NCBI GenBank assembly: GCA_036365455.1
Contig: JAWQUS010000027.1
Span: forward strand, 13,814,501 to 13,878,500
Direction of reading: 5' to 3'
Source: Macrosoma leucophasiata
Taxonomy: Eukaryota > Arthropoda > Insecta > Lepidoptera > Hedylidae
Length of the DNA: 64,000 bases
Every line of letters starts with the position of its first letter. Position 1 is the stretch's first letter. The translations under genes and the position numbers were made by a program. Below are positions 57,060 through 64,000 of the stretch, in pieces. Below the pieces are notes generated by a model. That model did not search any database and had not been told where the DNA came from. It was given only the letters and a program-made list of their open reading frames with translations.

Positions 57060-57244
57060 GGTTGGGGAAAAGTCTTTTCGCATTATAGTATGTATGAACT
57101 TGTAATAAAATCTCTTTGGCTGTAGTATTTGTATCTGGCTGGTTTTGGTATCATTGAAAGTTAAAATTTTAAAGAACATAATTCCAAATTCAAATTAGGC
57201 GAATGTGTGATTTTAATTTATTTTTCGTACTGTCAAGATGAGTG
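57060..57244 (+). mobile_element. mariner 5' end only (right arm mirror)
   Basis: The inverted repeat GGTTGGGGAAAAGTC and leader are present to the transposase ATG (57238) plus four bases. The sequence then changes abruptly to 'gtggagtgggtgga'. Confidence 0.95.
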
Positions 57245-57258
57245 GTGGAGTGGGTGGA

Positions 57259-57430
57259 GAGGTTGGCGTAGGTATGTAGGTACATGATGAATCAGGTAAC
57301 TGGAGCCAGTAACTGACCGGATAAGATTTTTGTAAAATTAATAGATTTTCAACTGGCAATGTTCTGTACATATATAAGTTATCGAGCGATATAATATTTG
57401 TATCTTTGCTAAGAGATACAAATATTATAT
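57259..57430 (+). repeat. Third, direct copy of the palindrome centre
   Basis: 57259-57430 repeats 53904-54075 base for base with a constant offset of 3355. It includes the 17-bp hairpin arms atataatatttgtatct around ttgctaag. The match stops at 54075/57430, where the centre continues 'cgctcg' and this copy continues 'ataatattat'. Confidence 0.96.
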
Positions 57431-58594
57431 ATAATATTATAGGAACGACAATTGCCACGAGGTAGATTTTTTTTTAATTTAATTTTTGTACTCTATCTAC
57501 ATGTATGTGTATATATGTCTGTTTGAGTAATGTTTGAGTAATCATAATGTCCCTGAACATTTTGGTAAGATTTATCATATTATTATAATAAAATACTTCC
57601 ACCGAACTTGGATTTTACAGGAACGACTTAGTGACTTAGTGGATCCAGGGGGAAGGGAAGTGTAGTTGACACGGACAATTTTTTCACCTAACAGGGTAAT
57701 TTTTTGCTCTTCTCTACCAGTCATATTAAGATTGACTGGTATAGAATGCTACCGAGGATTAGACCCACCTCATGTACTTATATTGTGCCTTTAAGATTAA
57801 ATATATAAATAAAATGGAGGAGTAAAGTTTGTAGGGAAATTTTCTCATTTCTGGTTTTGGCAGAATGAAAATGGATATATACCCTAATTAGGTACCAATA
57901 AAAATTATCTGCGTACGTAACAATGCAAATGAGCAGCAAAAGCTTATGAAGTAAAAATATAAATGAAAACTTAAAAGTTCTTTCGAATAAGTAAAGGTAT
58001 TATGTATAGTACCTTACCTACTGATATTTGCGAATGTAAATTATCATCTACCTACTATGAATATTTTTTGACTACTCAACGTACAAACTTTAATAGAAAA
58101 CTATAATTCAAAGCCCATCAAATAACGTTTAGTGTAGGTATCAGCCATTGTTAAAAACTGAGTTCCAATTATAAGCTCGTACAAATTTTTGGTATCGTTT
58201 TTTATAACCAACACTAACTAAATATACAAGGACAATGAAAACGTTTATTACAAACATTATGATAATTAGGGTTCCTCATTAACATATTTCGATTGAGAAA
58301 ACGCACTGTACTTACATCCAGTAACAGAACAACATTATGTTAATATTATTTCTTTCACAATTTCCTCTTTTTGCTGACTTCAAAAAAGAGGTTATCAATT
58401 CAATATGTACGTTCTACATCTTAACCTATTTATAATATTCTTGGAACCGCAATATTTTAACATGTACCTACTTGAAGAGCTTTCAAACAAATACGAAGGT
58501 TACTAGCAATACAACACTTTGCTTATGAACGAATATGTTTGTTAACGCATTTTTCCAAAATTATTAACCGGATTTTGACGAGTCATACAAATTT
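57431..58594. other. No gene; one repeat E fragment
   Basis: AT-rich. Repeat E piece at 58376-58410 ('gacttcaaaaaagaggttat'). Nothing else recognised. Confidence 0.45.
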
Positions 58595-58662
58595 ACGGTA
58601 CTAGGATTGATCCCGTGACTCGTGACTCCAACGATCGTCTCACACTACTGTACCAACTGGAT
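58595..58662 (-). repeat. tRNA-like SINE head relic
   Basis: The minus strand 'atccagttggtacagtagtg' ... 'gggatcaatcctagtaccg' has A-box-like and B-box-like segments at tRNA spacing. There is no intact cloverleaf. Confidence 0.35.
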
Positions 58663-60177
58663 CATCAATAGGACATAAGGAGTTATCACATCAAAAAACC
58701 TATTCAATTAGAATTAATATTTTTATTCAAAAATTAACAAGAATATGCTTATTAGGCTCTTATTAACGAGATCAGATTTACGTTATTGATGAGCAATTGA
58801 ACATGCTAGAAAAATAAAAGGTCATACAAATTATACTAATAGTTATTCGAATTTTTTCCCAGTTTTTGTTTTGGATATAATAAATTTAATCATTTACAAA
58901 CTTCTATATTTCTCTGAAAAATAAACAAAAAGTAAAATATAGACACATACATACTACACCCGAGTTTTACAGTATCATCCAATTAAATTGTATACATATT
59001 TAGTGAACTTCAATTAACAAACATCACATACTGGAGATATAATTTTTAAATAATTGATGTACTAAGGCACACTCAAAATGTAAAAGGCCGTTGAAGATAA
59101 TAAAAAGGTGAAAATCCTGCAGATTAAAAGCATTCCACGCACATTACCCACGAAAGGTCGTTACAGATTACCTACGTTTACATTTTTGAAGGAATGGCCT
59201 CGTACTTCGCGCTGTACCGAAATTTCTCAATAAAGCGAATAGGTGATAATTTACTGAATTTATAATTAACATAAAAACCGGCCAAGTGCGAGTCGCAATC
59301 AAGCGTCGCGCGCGGCCCCGTACAATTTAGAAATCTTCCATGTAATTTTAAATACCATTGATTTCTTATAGATTTTCCAGTAAAAGTTATTTTAGAGGAG
59401 TTATAAATCACATACCTATAAGTTAAAATGGTCCAATCTAGGTAGGTATTACATTTAAATGCATTGAAATCAAAAAATCATACAACAACCTAGGATAGCA
59501 CTTGTAAATCCTTTAATTTTAGACAAAAATCTAGTTTATTATGTTAAATCAGCAACAGATTACGGACTCTTAAAAGTTTGAGAGAGTATGACGGGAAACG
59601 TCTTTGTTTCCGGTGTCCATACATTTTATATGCGTAACACTTTGAGTATAATTTTCTAAATGACATACTTATGTATAGCGGTGCAATAAACATTCTGCAA
59701 CTCTGTATCATAATAGAAAAGATAACGATAATATAACAATATATAATTATGTATTATCGCGATACGTGGTTCTTATATACCATATCACTTAAGTATAGTA
59801 GTCAAAATTAACTTAACCAGATTCAGGACTATAGTTTTCCTGATCACTACTATCTTACTTTAGTGACCTATGTCACAATAAAAATAACATCCAAGTGTAC
59901 TTTACTATATAAAACCTTTTTTATTGTAGTCAGTTAGATTCACTAATCGAATTTAGCATTTCTTCTGAGGCTTTAAGAATGGAAGTCAAAGCCTGAGGGT
60001 GTCCTTAGCTGGATAACAACCTCTTGAGTGCGAGTGGCGACTTCTCATGAGCATCCCTTTGATCCCCCATTCATGCGACGGTCTTGTCGCCTAATGATAT
60101 GGCAGCCATTTTGAGAAACGTTCAAAAGTTACAGTGAAACATTGCTTTTAATGTACATAAACAATGAAGCATGTCTA
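58663..60177. other. No gene; repeat A head fragment
   Basis: 59274-59340 begins 'aaaaccggccaagtgcgagt', the start of repeat A, and then decays. The rest is AT-rich and unrecognised. Confidence 0.45.
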
Positions 60178-60219
60178 CGTAATACAAATCACTGAATTAT
60201 TTCAGTGATTTGTATTACG
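60178..60219. repeat. Perfect hairpin, 19-bp arms
   Basis: Arms cgtaatacaaatcactgaa and its exact reverse complement around TTAT. Confidence 0.85.
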
Positions 60220-60666
60220 GGTACTCAGGGTAAAATGTAGCATTTTTACGCTTAAAAACGTACACACATCATATTTCATATTGAATGTAGAGATTCAGTA
60301 AAAGGTCACGTGCTCAGGGGCGTAGGCCATCGCATTATCTATTTTTCCTTTCGCTACGTGATAGAATTCAAAGCATTCCGGTTAGGAAGGTATGTTATCA
60401 TCTAACCGAAACACTAAGCCATACACTACACTGCAATTGATATCACAAAGGCGGCGTAAGGTCTTTTAACTCAAGCGTGGCATATTTGATTTTGAGACCT
60501 ACGGTTTGCATGAAGATATACCTGTAATAATATATACGCTGCAATATACTCTTGCCAGTCTTGCCACCCATGTTAACCACGTATTTTTATTTTATTTTTT
60601 ATAGGTACATAAAAAATCATAGGTATTCGACTAATATTTTGCTACCATCATTACATTTTTTTTTGT

Positions 60667-60937
60667 AAGAAAGTTTAACAAGCGTGCAACTCACATTGAT
60701 GTTGATGGCTGCAGTCTATTGACATCTAAATAAAAACCAGAGGTCAAAATATAGATGCGATGCCACCCCTGAGACCTAAGGTGTCATTGTCTCTGTGATA
60801 GTTGTTACGAGGCCATACATTACCATCTAACCGGAACACGATGGTGCCGAACACTATCATATAGCGGCAGACAGGTTAGGTAATGCGGTGGTGCCTACGC
60901 CCTCGAGCTCCTACACTTGGAACTCTACCACCAGTAA
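60667..60937 (+). repeat. Repeat B copy
   Basis: 'aacaagcgtgcaactcacat' to 'aactctaccaccagtaaaaa', all landmarks in order. Confidence 0.75.
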
Positions 60938-62046
60938 AAAGGCTTCATTTTTCTACAATACGTTTTATATTTTTGAGATTATTTTATACCTTCTTATCTT
61001 TGTAAACTTAGAGATACCTATAGCTGATCACGATAGAATATATCTAATTAGCCAAGTTTCGTTCCTCCACGCAATATGTTTATGGGTTTAACTCATAACA
61101 AGATTAAGTTGTGTGAGCCAATGTTTCACTTCATTAGTGACAATTCAGAATGATACAAGTTTACATATCTTAGTACAAACGACGAAATCAGCATATTATT
61201 GTTATTTACTGCAGTTAATGTTAATGTTTTACTCCCTTTTTTTAGTTAAACACACAAAAATAATAAACACAAAAAAAAAATGAAAAAGACAGTATTTAAA
61301 GTCCAATCATAGTCCATAGTATATTGTACCTTCCTTTATCGACATTTTGAATTGAACTATATTTTGAACCACTCAAAATTAGGTATGACGAATTGGGAAA
61401 GGAAAAAAAATATGGCAACGCTTATGTCGTCAAGCTTGAAACGATAAAAGTGGAGAATACGGGAAACGGTGGCATTATGCACCAGGAAATTCAAAGTCGT
61501 GCAAATTAAACATGTTTTTTAAACTGACTTGACGTACATGTATACTCACAGAGAAAGTATAATACTTTGATCTCTACTTATGAACATTAGTGTTTACTAA
61601 GCTAAATCATTTTAGAGATTTATACTTCAATAGTAATGTAGGAACATTAGGTACATAATATGTAGTAATAAGATACTTTTTAAAAATATATCGTCATAAA
61701 ATTGTACGTAAGTAATCATGCCTCATGAGTGATATTACTTCTTTTCTACCTTCATTAATATTCTTGCCGAAGCAATAAGCTGACATTACATTAGAAGACT
61801 CATTTGGACTTTCTCATTTTGCATAATATTATGTTGACGAGGTTTATTTGGTCACGCCACGTCGGATTTCCCTCTTCCACGATTATGATCGGAAGTTTTG
61901 ATTACCTTATTCTAGAATTGAAATATTCTTAGTCATATCATTTTGTTACAGCTTTTATAGAATTTATCTGCTTATTTCATTGTATATTACAATTGCTCAG
62001 TCCTCATTCCTAAACACAATTATTTGAGTACCTACCAATGGTACGC
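60938..62046. other. AT-rich stretch, nothing recognised
   Basis: No supported ORF or repeat. Confidence 0.45.
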
Positions 62047-62117
62047 AAATAATTCGGTAGCTTAATGGTAAAGCGACTGGTCTGGTTATCCTGCGGTCTC
62101 AGTTTCGATAGGAATCA
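62047..62117 (+). repeat. tRNA-like SINE head relic
   Basis: 'cggtagcttaatggtaaagc' then 'ctcagtttcgatagg' mimic A and B boxes at tRNA spacing; the acceptor stem does not pair. Confidence 0.35.
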
Positions 62118-62130
62118 TCAGAAAAATAAA

Positions 62131-62755
62131 AACCGGTCAAGTGCGTGTCGGGCCACGAGCAGTATAGGGTTCCGTAGTTTTTAGGTTTGAATAATGTAAT
62201 GAAAAATAAATAAATATTTCCTATGAAGTTGTTCGAAATTTTCGAGTAAAATACATTTGGTCAACTATTACTTGCAAACTGGGAAGGCCAACTTAAGTGT
62301 GATAGTTTTTCTTTTAATTTCGTTATATGCAGCTACTATTCTATTTCTATTGAATTTCTAACAACAACCGTTTAGTTGGTAGGGGGGTAGACACTTGACT
62401 CTAACGAAATTTTTCACTGTCACGAACAGTTAGCTAAATCGAAAAATTATGTTCGGACATCCATAACATTTTTGAAAGATATATCCAACGATACCTTACA
62501 CTATATGGAAATCAAAAATTTAAAAAAAATATCCGCGCGTTACAAGTACCCCTACTTGTAACCCTATTTTTTTTTTTGCTGTTTTTATTCTACCACTTTG
62601 TCGGCGTAATTAACGTGTGGTGTACACTTGTGCCAAATTTCAAGTCTCTTGTAGGTATCAATAGGTTTTGCGCTAAACCGCGGACGGACAGACAGACAGT
62701 CAGACAGACGAACATGGCGAAACTATAAGGGTGCCTTGTTTACTACGGAACCCTA
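62131..62755 (+). repeat. Repeat A, uninterrupted copy
   Basis: 'aaccggtcaagtgcgtgtcg', 'gggttccgtagtt', 'ttcgaaattttcgagtaaaa', 'ccgtttagttggtagggggg', 'gcggacggacagacagacag', ends 'tactacggaaccct'. 'gggttccgtagt' near the start and 'actacggaaccc' at the end are inverted repeats. Class uncertain. It serves as the empty site for mariner copy 1. Confidence 0.8.
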
Positions 62756-63444
62756 ATGAAACTAAAATATTATTCCATCAAATAAAAATATGACAACTTT
62801 TATCAGATATTTTTTATAATTCAACATCTATACTGTATTTTGAAATAGTCATAAACATTCTATCAAACGTTTCGAATGGTCTATCTAAATAAAATACGAG
62901 TACGAGCACTGGGACCTTATACGGTAAGCTTTTTTGCTTAAATTGCGCAAACAAGTAGGTAACCCCTTGAACAATTGACAACATTTCATATTTAATTTTT
63001 TTTTTCCCGTGTTTAACCATTTTACGAAATTTTGTACTTTTCATTCATAATTTCTTCTTTGAAAGTTAGTGTATTCTAAAAAGACGTATGCGTCATATGA
63101 CGTCACACATACGGTGGAATGGCGATAGAACCATTGCCTTGTGCCGTGACCCTTTAAAAAAAATGTACATGTCACTGTCTTGTCGTTGTCCGCTTGTCAA
63201 AATCGAGGTAGGGCTGTGATCATTTTATTTTAAAAATATCCGTACCAGTGTTCGATATATCAATATAATTTTAAAAAATTCTTTGACCCTGCGTGTCGTC
63301 GATTAATCTCTTCCTTGATCCAACTACAAATACAAAATATCAATATTATATCAACAGCCTGAGGGCTGTCGTTGTTTAAGACTTTAAAACTTGTTTTTTT
63401 TTTTTAATAAATAAGTTCGTAGCAGCTTTTCATAGGCTTCAGAG
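62756..63444. other. No gene recognised
   Basis: AT-rich. 'catatgacgtcacac' near 63094 is another TGACGTCA motif of unknown meaning. Confidence 0.4.
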
Positions 63445-63868
63445 TAGGGATGGCGATTCTTTCTGAAATAAATCAATGTTTGAATCGAAGTGTCCAAAAT
63501 CCATCCACGATTAAATCGACATTGAAAAAATCGATCTTCGATTATCGATCTATTTTTGATTTGGGATATGTAATACTAAATTTGAAGGAAAACAGACGAG
63601 CAAAAAAAAGCAACTCAATAGTGTTCAATGCTGGTATAATGCTTCCTATACTCACGTTCAAACGTTAAATCTTATGATCTGTATGATTCCTATGTCCCTA
63701 TGTGAATTAACCAAAAAGATCGATCTTCGATTTTCTAGGGTATAGTATCGAATCACTAGATCAATCCAGTACTGTGGATCGATTTAAATAAATAAAAGAA
63801 TCGATTGTTTAGTTCCTAAAGTTCGCTTTTCCGATTAATCGATCTCAGGTCTCGGATCACCGTCCCTA
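63445..63868. mobile_element. hAT-like MITE, 424 bp
   Basis: Imperfect terminal inverted repeats TAGGGATGGCGATTC and TAGGGACGGTGATCC (12 of 15). Flanks are cttcagag (63437-63444) and cttcatag (63869-63876), 7 of 8 matching, the 8-bp target duplication of hAT elements. The interior is rich in ATCGAT-type motifs and has no transposase; a 72-codon ORF inside it is incidental. Confidence 0.8.
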
Positions 63869-64000
63869 CTTCATAGTTTTATACTTTGACATTGACGTAT
63901 CCGCATCAATTTGACACATCTTGTCACAGAGTATGTAATAATAATGTTTTCATCTAAAGATATGCAATGGTAACTACTTCATTCCACCAAATAATTGACG

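Larger units (their letters stand above)
50865..57244. repeat. Giant palindrome, two 3186-bp arms
   Basis: The left arm 50865-54050 and right arm 54059-57244 are reverse complements around the 8-bp spacer ttgctaag, with positions x and 108109-x corresponding. In the segments I compared I found one mismatch (G at 53724 against T at 54385) and no length drift from end to end. The arms contain the first 185 bp of a mariner, a THAP relic, fragments of repeats A and B, and about 2.3 kb of unique DNA. The duplicated 60-95-codon ORFs in the two arms are mirror copies of non-coding frames. Right-arm identity ends 7 bp into the mariner ORF. Confidence 0.97.

Overview
The window looks like nuclear DNA of a moth or butterfly. 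It is AT-rich, has no operons or bacterial-type genes, and carries repeat types I recognise as lepidopteran: short Helitrons (5' TC, 3' hairpin then CTAG), a tRNA-headed SINE ending in the CTCTGCCTACCCC tail, fragments of RTE-like and CR1-like LINEs, mariner and several MITEs. I found no complete multi-exon host gene. It reads as an intergenic or intronic gene desert filled by nested transposons. The host-gene candidates are weak: a 79-codon secreted-protein ORF (18752-18991, minus), a signal-peptide-like first exon (46421-46472, plus) and a few CpG-rich patches.

Layout. 0-6.5 kb: mostly featureless. 6.5-9.1 kb: a Helitron containing a SINE with a perfect 12-bp target duplication and a THAP-type DNA transposon, the latter itself invaded by a tRNA-bearing foldback element and a LINE 3' fragment. 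10.5-13.9 kb: two Helitrons and the two main dispersed repeats (A and B). 15.7-18.4 kb: a 2.6-kb LINE-like insertion with an intact ORF1 but no reverse transcriptase, flanked by a 16-bp direct repeat. 21-22 kb: CR1-like LINE end. 25-27 kb: two inverted relics of a transposase-like gene. 29-31 kb: a 946-bp Helitron inside one arm of an inverted repeat whose other arm preserves the empty site. 32.8-34.7 kb: a mariner inside repeat A. 36-45 kb: MITEs, Helitrons and more tRNA-bearing elements. 48-49 kb: a facing pair of sister Helitrons. 50-57.4 kb: a second mariner and a very large palindrome. 60-64 kb: repeats A and B and a hAT-like MITE.

The standout is the palindrome at 50865-57244. Two 3186-bp arms are almost identical (one mismatch seen) around an 8-bp spacer. 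They are followed at 57259-57430 by a third, direct partial copy that re-reads the palindrome centre. The arrangement fits fold-back template switching at a pre-existing 17-bp hairpin and predicts an ancestral allele in which 54075 joins 57431. A long-read fold-back assembly error is the main alternative.

The elements also inform on each other. The two mariners share the same apparent 1-base frame loss. The SINE tail matches the 3' end of the LINE fragment in this same window. Three insertions (SINE, Helitron, mariner) can be checked against unoccupied paralogous copies within the window.
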